Source: Thiosocius sp963736445 (GTDB lineage Bacteria > Pseudomonadota > Gammaproteobacteria > Chromatiales > Chromatiaceae). From it: 64,000 nucleotides of DNA. The stretch spans positions 124,001-188,000 of the forward strand of contig CAVTOY010000009.1 in assembly GCA_963736445.1 (NCBI GenBank), read 5' to 3'. Below are positions 7,875 to 17,649 of this stretch, in pieces; positions within the stretch are counted from its first letter, which is position 1; the number at the start of each line of letters is the position of its first letter. Made by a program: the position numbers and the translations under genes. The notes under the pieces are model-generated. The model searched no databases, was not told the DNA's origin, and saw only the letters and a program-made list of their open reading frames with translations.

Positions 7875-9005
7875 TTGCTCGGTCTCGCACCGGTGGTGAG
7901 TCAGTTTTTCTCCGACCTGTTCGATGGCCTTGATGAGGGGCGCTATCGCTGGCAAAAAGCAGTGCGTCGGTCCATCGGTCTCAAAGACGGGGACTACGTA
8001 CCCGGCCTGGGCTGGCTGCGGCTGGTCGTCAACCTTGCGCTTTGGATCGCCGCCGCCCTGCTGGTGCTGCGCGTTTGGGACCCTAATGAGCAGATCACCG
8101 CCGATATCCTGCTTTATTTCACGGAGGGCTTCCAGGTCGGTGGCGTGACGATCGTCCCCACTCAACTGCTTTGGGCCATCCTGGTCTTCGCCGTATTGCT
8201 GGCTTTGACTGGCTGGCTCAAGGGCAGACTGAACACGAAATGGCTAGTCAAGACGCGCATGGAACCCAGCGCGCGGGACGCGCTGGTCACGACCTTCGGT
8301 TATGTCGGCGCGGCCATTGCGGTCATGGTCGCGCTATCGTTCGCCGGAATCAACTTTGCCAGTCTTGCCATCATTGCCGGCGCGCTGTCGGTCGGCATCG
8401 GTTTCGGCCTGCAGAACATCGTCAATAACTTCGTATCCGGCATTATCATGCTGGTCGAGCGACCGGTGAGAAAGGGCGACTGGATCGTCGTCGGGAACAC
8501 CGAGGGCTACGTTCAGCGGATCAGCATCCGCACAACGACCATACGAACCTTTGACCGGGCCGACATCATCGTGCCCAATTCAGACTTGATATCCGGCCAG
8601 GTGACCAACTGGACACTGGGCAATACGTGGGGACGGATCAAGATACCGATTGGTGTCGGTTACGGCAGTGATGTCGAGACCGTCATCAAGACCCTGCTTG
8701 AGATAGCCGACAACAACGCGGATGTCATCAAAGGCAATCCCCAGCTGCCGGATCCTTACGTGCTGTTTTTGGATTTCGGTGACAGTTCGCTCGACTTCGA
8801 GCTACGCGTCATCATCCACGATATCAACCGGCGTCGGTACGTGACCAGCGACATAAATCGCGCCATCAATGCCGCGTTCAACAAACTGGGTATCGAGATT
8901 CCCTTTCCGCAGCGCGATGTCCATTTCCGCGGGCCGCTGCAAATCGACCCTGATGCCAGGGTGCCGCCCAAACCACCCGATGGCGGGGAGTTGCCCCAGT
9001 CATAA
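7875..9005 (+). CDS. MscS-family mechanosensitive channel, N-terminus probably truncated
   Basis: This is a 376-residue inner-membrane channel. Helices lie at about 45-65, 95-115 and 130-150. The pore helix then carries the typical glycine/alanine pattern IIAGALSVGIGFGLQNIVNNF, followed by the MscS beta domain (RPVRKGDWIVVGNTEGYVQRISIRTT) and the C-terminal cage domain (ITFPIGVGYGSD-type region). The listed start is a TTG. The frame stays open upstream to 7827 and encodes more hydrophobic sequence (GIAYTLILLGLAPVV) with no good start codon, and the IS91 fragment is immediately beyond. The original 5' end was probably lost in the rearrangement. Function is uncertain, since the pore and beta domain are whole. 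Confidence 0.75.
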   Translation: MLGLAPVVSQFFSDLFDGLDEGRYRWQKAVRRSIGLKDGDYVPGLGWLRLVVNLALWIAAALLVLRVWDPNEQITADILLYFTEGFQVGGVTIVPTQLLWAILVFAVLLALTGWLKGRLNTKWLVKTRMEPSARDALVTTFGYVGAAIAVMVALSFAGINFASLAIIAGALSVGIGFGLQNIVNNFVSGIIMLVERPVRKGDWIVVGNTEGYVQRISIRTTTIRTFDRADIIVPNSDLISGQVTNWTLGNTWGRIKIPIGVGYGSDVETVIKTLLEIADNNADVIKGNPQLPDPYVLFLDFGDSSLDFELRVIIHDINRRRYVTSDINRAINAAFNKLGIEIPFPQRDVHFRGPLQIDPDARVPPKPPDGGELPQS

Positions 9006-9317
9006 CCCCTCCCCCGATTGACGGATCCCTACCGGTGCCACCTGACTGACCTGTCGACACACCGTACTGCCGGTCCAGCGGCAGGGCGATACTGCGGTCG
9101 GAGTTAGTCGCCGGCCAGCTGTCTTAGGCAACGCCGGCTGACAGCGACCAGACGGGATCGAGGCGATAGCGGACGCCTAGCAGGCTGCATGAGTTGTAAT
9201 AGGCGATATACGCTCGCACATCGGCCACTGCCGGCTCTTCTTTCGGGTATACGTTTCTGGTCAGCCATTCGCGCTCGAGGAAGTGTCAGGGCAAGTCAGG
9301 CCACAACACTCGGCCAG
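9006..9317. other. Intergenic stretch without recognised features
   Basis: I see no coding sequence, RNA or clear terminator in these 312 bases. Confidence 0.4.
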
Positions 9318-9641
9318 TTAATCCGTACGCGATGCGCCAGCGAAGCAGGACCTTGTACCGTTGTCTGGACAAATAACGACGTAAGTATTGCGTTTGCCGC
9401 AGCCAGTGACGCCAACGGTATATTCCGCACGTTCGTAGCCCCATCGGATTGACAGAGGTTCTATTGTCTGACTGGATAACAACTCGCCCGTGGCCGAGGG
9501 GCAGTTCAATTCAAAAGCCCCCCGTCGCACGGCCATATCGACTGCCGTTGGCTGCATACCGTCGATGAAAGGTGGGCTTGAGGCGCAACCAGCCAACAGG
9601 ACTGACATTGCGATAAGCGGTGAAACGATACGATTCGTCAT
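9318..9641 (-). CDS. Small lipoprotein of unknown function
   Basis: This is a 107-residue protein starting at ATG 9641 with AGGATC a few bases upstream. It opens with MTNRIVSPLIAMSVLLAGCAS, a type II signal peptide with a LAGC lipobox, so it should be lipid-anchored at residue C18. The mature part has three further cysteines, in FELNCPSA, GVTGCGKR and VVICPDN. They could form disulfides in the periplasm. The pattern ERAEYTVGVTGCGKRNTYVVIC resembles short periplasmic proteins of unknown function in proteobacteria. I cannot name a family. Confidence 0.6.
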   Translation of the reverse strand: MTNRIVSPLIAMSVLLAGCASSPPFIDGMQPTAVDMAVRRGAFELNCPSATGELLSSQTIEPLSIRWGYERAEYTVGVTGCGKRNTYVVICPDNGTRSCFAGASRTD

Positions 9642-10067
9642 AAGAAGATCCTGCCTTTTCCCGTTAGGGTCGCTGACCGTTGAGTTTGCAACGTGCTCAA
9701 TATAGCAGCCGCCCAATACGTCTTTAAAGGGGACCTCTAATAATTCCGGGCAGATCAGATTGGTGATCAAAAAGGCTCGGATCAAGGCACGAATCGCGCG
9801 TAATAGCTGGCTATTGCGAAGATTCGCAACGCAGAGCCGAGTCTTTTTGGCGCCAAGATGGCTGATCGTGAATTGTTAGAGGTTCCCTAAAGCAAAGCGA
9901 CCAAGAATTTCCTTCAACTATCAGCATTAGCCAAACAGGCTAACGCGCAACCGCGTGTTTCTAAATCGCACAGGTGTGCACCGGTCGGCAGCTTTCGTGA
10001 CAAGCTCAGCTCCAACCTGTTGTTCTGCTTGCCTAATCTGCGACGGGTAAAGTTCGTGCATAGTCTC
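9642..10067. other. Intergenic stretch without recognised features
   Basis: Bases 9700-9900 are slightly AT-richer and hold runs such as ggttccctaaagcaaagcg, but I see no gene. The promoter of the small lipoprotein should lie between 9642 and about 9740. Confidence 0.35.
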
Positions 10068-11336
10068 TTAGGTCGACCCCATGATGCGCTCGAGGAACTT
10101 CAGCGGAAATAGACGACCGATCGTCGCCCCCTGTACGAGAATCGAAAAGATCACGACCGCGTAGGTCATGTTGACGATTGTCGCCTTCTCGGGTGAATCC
10201 GGGAGCGAGAGTGCCAAAGCCAGAGCGAGGCCACCGCGCAGCCCGCCCCAGGTGAGGAGCCGCGTGAGGCCCCACCAATTAGCGTTCATGATCCCGGCCC
10301 GATTCAGTGGTGCGATCGCCACATAGACACTCACCGCACGGGCTACCAGGCACACTATGATCGCAGCCGTGGCGATGATGGCGAAATGAGACCAAGAGAC
10401 TGAATGTACGACGACGACCGAGAGACCGATCATGACGAACAACAGAGCAGTCAGGATTTCTTCGATCCCGTGCCAGAATATCGTGAGGGATCTCGTCTCG
10501 GCTTCAGAAAACCGCGGTTTGGTTAAGTTGCCGAACAGGAGCCCGGCGACCACCATCGCAATCGGACCCGACACCTCGACGTCCTCGGCCACGGCGTAGC
10601 CCAGGGCAACAGACGAGAGCGTAATCAAAAGCTGGATAGGATAGTCCCGCGTGCGCAGGAGCATGTGGTGCATCAACAGGCCGACCACGAGCCCCAGCCC
10701 GATTCCGCCCAGAACTTCCCGCGCGAAGAGAAAGAAGGCACCCGAGGCTGTCGGCTCCTGGACGCCTGCGACCACGGCCAGGCCGATAGTAAACAGAACG
10801 ACCCCAACGCCGTCATTGAAAAGCGACTCTCCGCTGATGATCGCATCGAGCCGTTTAGGCAGACCGACTTGCTTCAGGATCGCCAGGGCGGCAATCGGGT
10901 CGGTGGGCGAAATCAAGGCCCCGAAGACAAACAGATACGCGAATCCGACCGTGACACCAAACAGAAGCAGAACTCCGCTCAGCATCGCAGCGATCAACAA
11001 GCCCGCGATCAGTGTAGAACCGATCGCAAAAACAGCAATCGGCCATTTGGATTCCTGGAGGAGCTCGATCCGCACGCCGGCACTGCCCGCAAACAGCATG
11101 AAGCACAAGACACCGTTGAGCAGGGTACTCCCCAAGTCTAGCCGGTCGATGAGGGTCTGCTCCCAGCCCAGGTAGTCGAGCCCGCCGACGAGCTTGAGCA
11201 GCAAAAGCAGGACGGTCATCACCAGGGCCAGCAGCATCAGCCCGATCGTCGGCTGAAGTCGCAGGAATCGTTCGTTTATCAGACTAAACAGTGCCGCAAG
11301 CCCTACCAGGACGGCGACACTCATGAGCAGATCCAT
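10068..11336 (-). CDS. nhaP: CPA1-type Na+/H+ antiporter
   Basis: This is a 422-residue cation/proton antiporter with about twelve membrane helices. The hallmark CPA1 motifs are present: FGALISPTDPIA, with the ion-binding threonine-aspartate pair, and GESLFNDGVGVVLF, with the ND pair of the exchanger core. The protein ends shortly after the last helix, without a large cytoplasmic tail. It probably exchanges Na+ or K+ for H+ in pH and salt balance. It stands alone, with no close downstream gene. The symbol reflects the family, and the ion preference cannot be read from sequence. Confidence 0.85.
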   Translation of the reverse strand: MDLLMSVAVLVGLAALFSLINERFLRLQPTIGLMLLALVMTVLLLLLKLVGGLDYLGWEQTLIDRLDLGSTLLNGVLCFMLFAGSAGVRIELLQESKWPIAVFAIGSTLIAGLLIAAMLSGVLLLFGVTVGFAYLFVFGALISPTDPIAALAILKQVGLPKRLDAIISGESLFNDGVGVVLFTIGLAVVAGVQEPTASGAFFLFAREVLGGIGLGLVVGLLMHHMLLRTRDYPIQLLITLSSVALGYAVAEDVEVSGPIAMVVAGLLFGNLTKPRFSEAETRSLTIFWHGIEEILTALLFVMIGLSVVVVHSVSWSHFAIIATAAIIVCLVARAVSVYVAIAPLNRAGIMNANWWGLTRLLTWGGLRGGLALALALSLPDSPEKATIVNMTYAVVIFSILVQGATIGRLFPLKFLERIMGST

Positions 11337-11620
11337 CGCAGCTCCATTCTACGCAAACGAAACAGGCGAGATTCACGGTCAAACGCGTGGCAGCGGAGCC
11401 GTGGTTGGGGAGATTCAAGCCCAGAAACGCCGTTCCGGGCCGCTTCTCGGGTCAGATCGACGACCGACCGTTAGCGCCGACGGACTGCCGCCGGACGAAT
11501 AGGCTGGCTGTGCTACCTATTGTCCATGCTCGTTAGATACTGGGTGCCCTTTTATCCCGCAGATGGTACGCGCCCTTTGCCAAACCTGGAATCTGAGCAA
11601 AAATTCCACGCATTCACGGG

Positions 11621-12008
11621 CTACTTGTTTCCCGCCGCAGCCCCTACATCCGAATCTGCCTTAGGCTGCGAAGGACGATTGCGGCCCTTTACGACGTCTT
11701 CACTCCAGGCGCGGGCCAAGCGTTTGGCGGGCTTGTGCGCAATGCTGGTGGCCAGGTTACTCGCGAACAGCGGCACCGCGATTGCAAGGATGCCACGCCC
11801 GGCGACCGCGACGCCTGCCAAGGCTGTGGTCGTCGCTGCACAGTAAACCGAGAATCGCACCCGTACCGACATGGGTCAACCCCTCCGCCGCGAAATCGTA
11901 ACGGTCTCGCAGCTGGCCGGGGCGCATCGAGATGATACCGTGAATGACGCCCAGGGCTACACCAGCTGCCGCGCCTGCGATCGCATTCGTCTTCACGGTT
12001 TGTGTCAA
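11621..12008 (-). pseudogene. Small membrane protein gene with apparent one-base frameshift
   Basis: Two overlapping minus-strand frames join into one sensible protein of about 128 residues. The first part runs from 12008 (TTG, or GTG at 11996) through AIAGAAAGVALGVIHGI to THVGTGAILGLL. The second part continues AATTTALAGVAVAGRG and IAVPLFASNLATSIAHK, then a charged C-terminus. Removing one base near 11840 restores the frame between GLL and AATTT. Glycine/alanine-rich helices suggest two or three membrane segments. I do not recognise the family. The break is either a real mutation or a sequence error. Confidence 0.5.
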
Positions 12009-12158
12009 ATGGCCCCCAAGGGCTTTTTGAAATCTGCTTTAGCATGACCCTACCCATCTCGTGGTTTGCGAAAAAACGCTTCCTTAACGTCGATTACGTC
12101 CGTTTGTGGCGCGAACCGGTCGCCTGCAATCGGGCTTGGAGCCTGGCCTTGGACTCGC

Positions 12159-13145
12159 TCAGGTACCTGCGTCCGAGTCGAGCCATCCATGGGTTTTGAA
12201 GTAGCGGAAGATGCCCCCGCCGATGAGCAGCATGGAACCGAGTAGAAGCGGGTAGCCCCAGCGGGACCGCAGCTCAGGCATGTTCTTGAAATTCATACCA
12301 TAAACACCCGCGAGAAAGGTGAGGGGCGTAAAGATCGCGGACAGAGTCGTCAAGACCGCCAAACGGTGATCGGTTTTCGCCTGTTGGCGCGCGTCAAAGC
12401 GTTGGCTCAAATCGGCGACAGCCTTGTCCAGTCTTGCCGCTGCCTGAGAAGCGGCCGAGGCATTGGCGGCAGCGAATTGGAAATGGGTTTCGCTATCACC
12501 AAGATTCAGGAATGGGGCCTCGACCGTGTGAAGTATCTCTAAGGATTCAACCTGCCCGCTAACTATCATGTCGTACACGCGCAGCCTGCGTTTTTGTTCG
12601 CGGATATCGTCTGCGTCGACACTGTCGGGATCGCGATCCATGCGCTCATCCCGTTCAAACACCGCGGCCTTCAAACCATCGACCAATTGGGCAACCCCCG
12701 CCGACTCGCCAGCCAACAGAACGCCAACCAACGCGGACGTGGTGGCCTTCGCGAGTGTCATCTCTACCTTCAATACCTCGTCAGGAAGGGGGCCTTTTGT
12801 GCACGGGTCGGCGCAGGTAGTGATTACAAGATTCCGCAGGCACAGAAAGGAGATGTACTGCGCTTTTGGATTCCTCACCGATGGCGCCGCATACACCGGG
12901 AACTCGAAAAACACAGCGTCATCGAGCGGGACGACCCGGCTGGTGAATGTCGGCTCCACACAGCACTTTATCGCCAGCTCGGACAGCTTCAGCTTGCTGA
13001 GCCACCCCTTGAGCTCCTCGGGTTGGTACGCGGAGATGTCGATCCAGTACTGGCCTTTGCCCCGCTTCCACGAGTCAAGAAAGGCTTCGGCAGGAGTCGC
13101 TGCCAGGTGAGCGTCCTCGGTAATCCGATAGTAGGTGATCTTCAT
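12159..13145 (-). CDS. corA: CorA-family divalent cation transporter
   Basis: This is a 328-residue magnesium transporter-like protein. Residues 1-240 form the cytoplasmic funnel, with long acidic helices. Two membrane helices at the end carry the signature YGMNF at the mouth of the pore (VYGMNFKNMPELRSRWGYPLLLG), followed by a short basic tail. The GMN motif is required for Mg2+ selectivity in CorA proteins. Related ZntB exporters share the fold, so Zn2+ transport is a possible alternative. It reads alone, away from other transport genes on the minus strand. Confidence 0.85.
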   Translation of the reverse strand: MKITYYRITEDAHLAATPAEAFLDSWKRGKGQYWIDISAYQPEELKGWLSKLKLSELAIKCCVEPTFTSRVVPLDDAVFFEFPVYAAPSVRNPKAQYISFLCLRNLVITTCADPCTKGPLPDEVLKVEMTLAKATTSALVGVLLAGESAGVAQLVDGLKAAVFERDERMDRDPDSVDADDIREQKRRLRVYDMIVSGQVESLEILHTVEAPFLNLGDSETHFQFAAANASAASQAAARLDKAVADLSQRFDARQQAKTDHRLAVLTTLSAIFTPLTFLAGVYGMNFKNMPELRSRWGYPLLLGSMLLIGGGIFRYFKTHGWLDSDAGT

Positions 13146-13660
13146 GGCCTTCCCCGTCGTTCGTGGTACGAGACAAGCAGGATATGTGATTCTCCTTTGA
13201 TCCGTTTAACTGACATAGTAAAGATAAGCAAGGGATTTTCATCCCTTGCCTGACCTGAATCAAGGCTGGCGTTCGCGCTGGACCCTAGCGCCAGCTATGC
13301 GGGCCGATGTTTGCGTGCGCTCGCGACCACAGTACCGGATAGCGCCCTCGCCAATCAGTTGGTTGGCGGCTAAAACCCATACGGCCCTGCAACGCAAATC
13401 GGCGTCCGGTCTTGTAATCGATCATTTTATTCAGATCTCTTTACGACAAAATTGACAGTTGCGAAATTGACACGAAACGACTGTGCGACTGCTTTCACTG
13501 TGTATTCGCCCGCCCTGTAGATCAGCGCATCAAGTCTTGCCACGGTGCGCTCACTGACTTTGCCTTGAACTGCCGCTGCCGTAGCTCATGAATCGGCGTG
13601 ACTGATAGTGAGCAAAGTCCAGAATGCCGGGAGCTCTATTGCCTGTTTGGTAGATCGCAC
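13146..13660. other. Gene-poor stretch
   Basis: Just over 500 bases with no gene I can support. A minus-strand reading near 13450-13560 gives a short helix-turn-helix-like run (VKAVAQSFRVNFATVN), possibly a scrap of a DNA-binding or transposase gene. It is too short to call. Confidence 0.3.
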
Positions 13661-13816
13661 ATGGAGTGTTCAGATATCGTTATTGATGAATTTTATTTTG
13701 TAAAACCCCAGTATTTTTTAACTGTTTCTACTATGGCAATCGCGCTGATTGTTTATGTTTTACAGTTGTCTTCAAATCGGGTTAAAACAAAACATGTGAT
13801 GCATATCGCAGATTAA
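13661..13816 (+). CDS. Possible small single-span membrane protein
   Basis: This would be a 51-residue protein with one hydrophobic segment (YFLTVSTMAIALIVYVLQL) and a short basic tail. The DNA is clearly AT-richer than its neighbours, which may indicate foreign origin or non-coding sequence. There is no convincing ribosome-binding site, and a longer start at 13598 is possible. This is a weak candidate. Confidence 0.22.
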   Translation: MECSDIVIDEFYFVKPQYFLTVSTMAIALIVYVLQLSSNRVKTKHVMHIAD

Positions 13817-13930
13817 GTATCTGCATGACGTACTTGCGGTACACGACGTCCAGTGAAGAACTGAGGTTCGACGCCACCCTGATCCGGTCTCGAATCATAA
13901 AGTAGCCAAGCAACGATACTTACGCTGCAG

Positions 13931-14758
13931 TCAGGCAAGCATGAATGTGTAGCCTCCGCCGACCGAAACATTCACCTTATCGCCGACTGAAACCGGGATG
14001 GCAAAGCCCCCGAAGCTCAGATCTGGAACGTCGAAGCTGACCACGACGCCCCCGCCGATGCCTACAGCGCCTTCCACGGTGACGGCAACAAACGGCCCGG
14101 CGAAATTCTGCAAAGATGAGGTACACAGGCCCAGCGCCACATCGCCGGATCCCCCGGCCGAGGCCCCCAGCGACAAACCCACCGAGCCGTAGTGCTTCGC
14201 GTTGGTGAAGTTCCGGAGTTCCGTGACAAACCCGAGTGCCCCATCCACGCTTGCAACCGCCGCGACACTGCCGCCGAATTCCACGCCAAAGGAAACCATC
14301 GAGCGGTCCGCCGCCTTGCCGAGCGCTTTGCTCAGCTCCGGGGAGCTTGCGATGCGCTTCATCGCCGCGGCCGCCTTCGGGTCCATGCGCTTCTGCGAGG
14401 CCGCGTGACGCAACACTTCAACTTCATCGCCAAGACGCAAAGCAACCTGCGGCCACGCCTTCACCAGTAATCGGATGATGTCCGCATACTCCCGGACTCG
14501 TTTCCCGGCCAATGACTTGAGGATTGCCTCTTCGTCGGAACCAACCACGCGCTGGATCTCGTTTTTGGCGGTCTTGAACTCCCCCTCCGAATCCTTGACG
14601 GCCGAGTGCAACGCACGGGACACAAAATGGCCGCCGGATTGCGCCGTACCTGAAGCCGTGTGCAGCAGGGTTGCCCCTGCACCGGCGACGCCAGAAGCCA
14701 CCGCCTCACCCGCTTTTTTCACGGCATTGCCGATGCCTTCGAACGAATTCGGTTCCAT
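13931..14758 (-). CDS. Hypothetical glycine-rich protein with beta-rich C-terminus
   Basis: I do not recognise this 275-residue protein. Residues 1-100 are helical and alanine-rich, with repeated small residues (AVKKAGEAVASGVAGAGATLL). A charged linker follows. The last 120 residues alternate glycine and hydrophobic residues in short strands (GVEFGGSVAAV, GSVGLSLGASAGG, FAGPFVAVTVEGAVG, VNVSVGGGYTFML), a pattern typical of a small beta-barrel or beta-sandwich ending at the C-terminus. There is no signal peptide. The neighbour on its 5' side is a truncated oxidase gene on the other strand, so context gives no role. Confidence 0.55.
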   Translation of the reverse strand: MEPNSFEGIGNAVKKAGEAVASGVAGAGATLLHTASGTAQSGGHFVSRALHSAVKDSEGEFKTAKNEIQRVVGSDEEAILKSLAGKRVREYADIIRLLVKAWPQVALRLGDEVEVLRHAASQKRMDPKAAAAMKRIASSPELSKALGKAADRSMVSFGVEFGGSVAAVASVDGALGFVTELRNFTNAKHYGSVGLSLGASAGGSGDVALGLCTSSLQNFAGPFVAVTVEGAVGIGGGVVVSFDVPDLSFGGFAIPVSVGDKVNVSVGGGYTFMLA

Positions 14759-15000
14759 TTCTCATTCATCCTGTTGATTTTTTGTAGTCTTTCACAACTT
14801 CGTCCGCGCTTCGAGGATGGCCTTCATTCCTTTGCGCTTGATGCGTTTCTCATCGCGAGCGCCGACGTTGACGACCGCGCACCAAGCAGGGGTCGGAGGT
14901 CTATGCGAATGCCAACGGTTATCGCCTGCGACCCTTTCTCTTCAACTCCCAACCCCCTCAATGGACCTCCTCGACCCACGTCACGCGTTCTGGCCTCGGC

Positions 15001-15996
15001 CGGACACTTTTTGCCTGGACACTGCATCCGATTGTCTACTTCTGGCTGATTCCTGCGTACATCGCCATGTACACCATCGTCCCCAGAGTGGCTGGTGGCC
15101 GCCTGGCCAGCGATGAAATGGCACGCGTCGTCTTCGTCATGATCCTGGTCTTCGGGTTGCCGATCGGGATGCACCATCTGTATGCAGATCCCTTCCAGGC
15201 CGACGGCTGGAAGCTGCTGCATGCTTTCGGAACCTTTGTCGTCGCAATCCCGACACTCATTACCGGATTTACGGTAATCGCCTCCCTGGAGATTGCCGGG
15301 CGCCTACGCGGTGGCCGGGGCCTGTTCGGCTGGATCGCCGCCCTACCGTGGAAGGAACCGGTCGTACTGGCCATGGGCCTGGCCCTGCTGATGTTGATGC
15401 TGGGCGGATTCGGTGGCCTCGTGAATGCCAGCTATGGCATGAACAGCATGATTCACAACACCATGTGGGTAACGGCACACTTCCATCTGATATTCGGCGG
15501 CACTGTCGTCATCATGTACTTCGCCATTGCCTACTATCTATGGCCACGACTAACCGGCCGTGCACTCTATTCCACCGCAATGGCACGAGTGCAGCTATGG
15601 CTGTGGTTCGGCGGCATGTCTTTGCTGACGACACCGTGGCATTACCTTGGCCTCCTGTGGATGCCGCGACGCACCGCTTTTCTCCCGGAAGCGCCGGAGT
15701 TTGTGTCCCCGTGGCAACCCTGGATGTATGTCATGGCCGTCGCGGGTATCCCGCTCGTCATCTCGGCAGTCCTGTTAGTTGTGAATCTGCTGTTGACCCG
15801 TCGTAACCGTACGTCGGCGCCGGAACGTGAAATCCGGTATGCCAAACCAGTGCACGCTGTCCTGCACTTACCGCGGCCGCTTAACGGCTTTGCCGTCTGG
15901 AACACGCTGCTGATGGTATTCATGGTGACCAACTTCGGCTACCCAATTTTTCAGTTCTTCCTGATGGAAACACATGGCGCACTGCCGTGGAGATGA
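15001..15996 (+). pseudogene. ba3-type haem-copper oxidase subunit I, 5'-truncated
   Basis: From 15001 the plus frame reads RTLFAWTLHPIVYFW, then GMHHLYADP, LEIAGRLRGGRGLFGW and TAHFHLIFGG. This matches the C-terminal 60 percent of ba3-type cytochrome oxidase subunit I. The copper ligands (H and cross-linked Y in HPIVY, then HH) and the two histidines of HFH are retained. The first five helices, including the N-terminal haem ligand, are absent, and the upstream frame turns into unrelated sequence with a stop near 14870. An internal ATG at 15067 could give a 309-residue product, but it could not work as an oxidase. It ends 10 bases before the next gene's start. Confidence 0.75.
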
Positions 15997-16006
15997 GGTG
16001 CAAAGG

Positions 16007-17625
16007 ATGAAGGTCTTGCGTCCGGGTTTGCTGGCACCGATGGTTATGTTGTTCTTCGCATCAGCGACGCTGCATTCCGAAGACCAAGGCGCGAACATTG
16101 CCCGCCACGGGGCGTCGCATCCCGGCGCGCTGGCGTGCGCAGCCTGCCATGGGGCCAACGGTGGCGGTAACGAGGAATCGGGCTTTCCCCGGCTGGCAGG
16201 CCTCAACGCAACATATCTCGCACGACGACTGCGGGCCTACCAGGCCGGCAGTGCCAAGAATCCGGTGATGTCCAGTATGGCAAGCTCACTCACCGACCAG
16301 GAAGTCAAAGCAGTAGCCGAATACTACGCCGGCCTACCACCTGTCAGTCACGCAGAGGCCCCGCCCGACGTCGCGATGGAACCGGGTGCTAGCCTGGCGC
16401 TGTACGGTGATATGTCGGCGCGCGGCCTTCCGGCCTGTGTACAGTGTCACGGCCCCGGCGGGCTGGGCGTCGGTGCAGCATTCCCGCCGTTGGCAGGGCA
16501 ACCTCATCAATACATCGTCCAGCAAGTAAAGGCCTGGCAGTCCGGAATACGTAGCGGAGATCCGTTGGGGCTAATGGCCCATGTCGCCGGCCTGCTGAGG
16601 GACGAAGAGCTAAGCTCGGTTGCAGCCTACTACGCAGCGCAACCGGTGCGGGACAACAACGCCAGCAACACTGCGGACATCGGTGAGATGGTAACGACCG
16701 ATAACGCGGCTATTAGCGGCAACCCCCTGCCACATCATGGTGAAATCGAGCCTGGACGTGAACCCGATCACGCCGGCTATTTCAAGTCACCCGCACGCAG
16801 CACCTACCCGGACGGACCCTTTGGCGAAAAAGTCAAACTGGGTGAAGACATTTTCGAGGCTACCAACACCCACCCCACCTCTGGCAAGTACGTTGGCAAC
16901 AAACAGGTGTGCCAGGGGTGTCATCTGGACGCCGGGCGTCTCGCCAACTCTGCGCCAATGTGGGCATCCTGGGTGGCGTATCCTGCTTACCGCAAGAAGA
17001 CCAAGGCGGTGAATACCCAGATCGAACGTGTCCAGGGTTGTTTCACGTATTCAATGAATGCCCAAGCATCGCAGGTCGGCCATCCACCCGATGCCGAAAG
17101 CGACACCATCGTAGCGCTGATGAGCTATATGTACTGGCTTGCCACGGGAGCACCGACAGGCGATCAGAATATGCCAGGCCGGGGCTACAAGAAGCTAGAG
17201 GAAACTAAAGAGGGATTCGATCCCGGTCGCGGCAAGCAGGTGTATAGCGGCAAATGCGCGGTGTGTCACGGCGAAGATGGCGAAGGGCAGTTTGCGCTGG
17301 GTGAGGTGGTATTCCCGCCATTGTGGGGCGAACATTCCTACAACTGGGGTGCAGGTATGCACAAAGTCAATACAGCGGCGAACTATATCAAGCTCAATAT
17401 GCCGCTGGTCTTGCCAGTGCCGCGGAAGACAGAGCCTGGTTGACTGATCAGGAAGCCTGGGACGTGGCCGCGTACATGAATGCACAGGAACGCCCCCAGG
17501 ACCCGCGCTTCACAGGGAACCTCGCCGAGACGACGAAAGAGTTTCACGACAGCAAATACGACTACTACGGCAAGTTGAAAAAGCCGGACGGTCAATTGCT
17601 GGGCGAAGGCTCACCTATTCGCTAA
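16007..17625 (+). pseudogene. tsdA: TsdBA-like thiosulfate dehydrogenase fusion, apparent frameshift
   Basis: This is a periplasmic multihaem cytochrome. A signal peptide (1-24) leads into two c4-like haem domains (CAACH at 44-48, CVQCH at 144-148). Then comes a TsdA-like domain with CQGCH at 302-306, axial-ligand cysteine C345 in RVQGCF and CAVCH at 417-421. TsdA joins two thiosulfates into tetrathionate, and a TsdB-TsdA fusion is known in Marichromatium. The frame breaks near 17405, where one extra G would restore NMPL into LASAAEDRAWLTDQEAWDVAA and the normal end at 17625. Start chosen at ATG 16007, with GAGG upstream. Confidence 0.78.
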
Positions 17626-17649
17626 TGCGGTCACTGGAGGATTGACACA

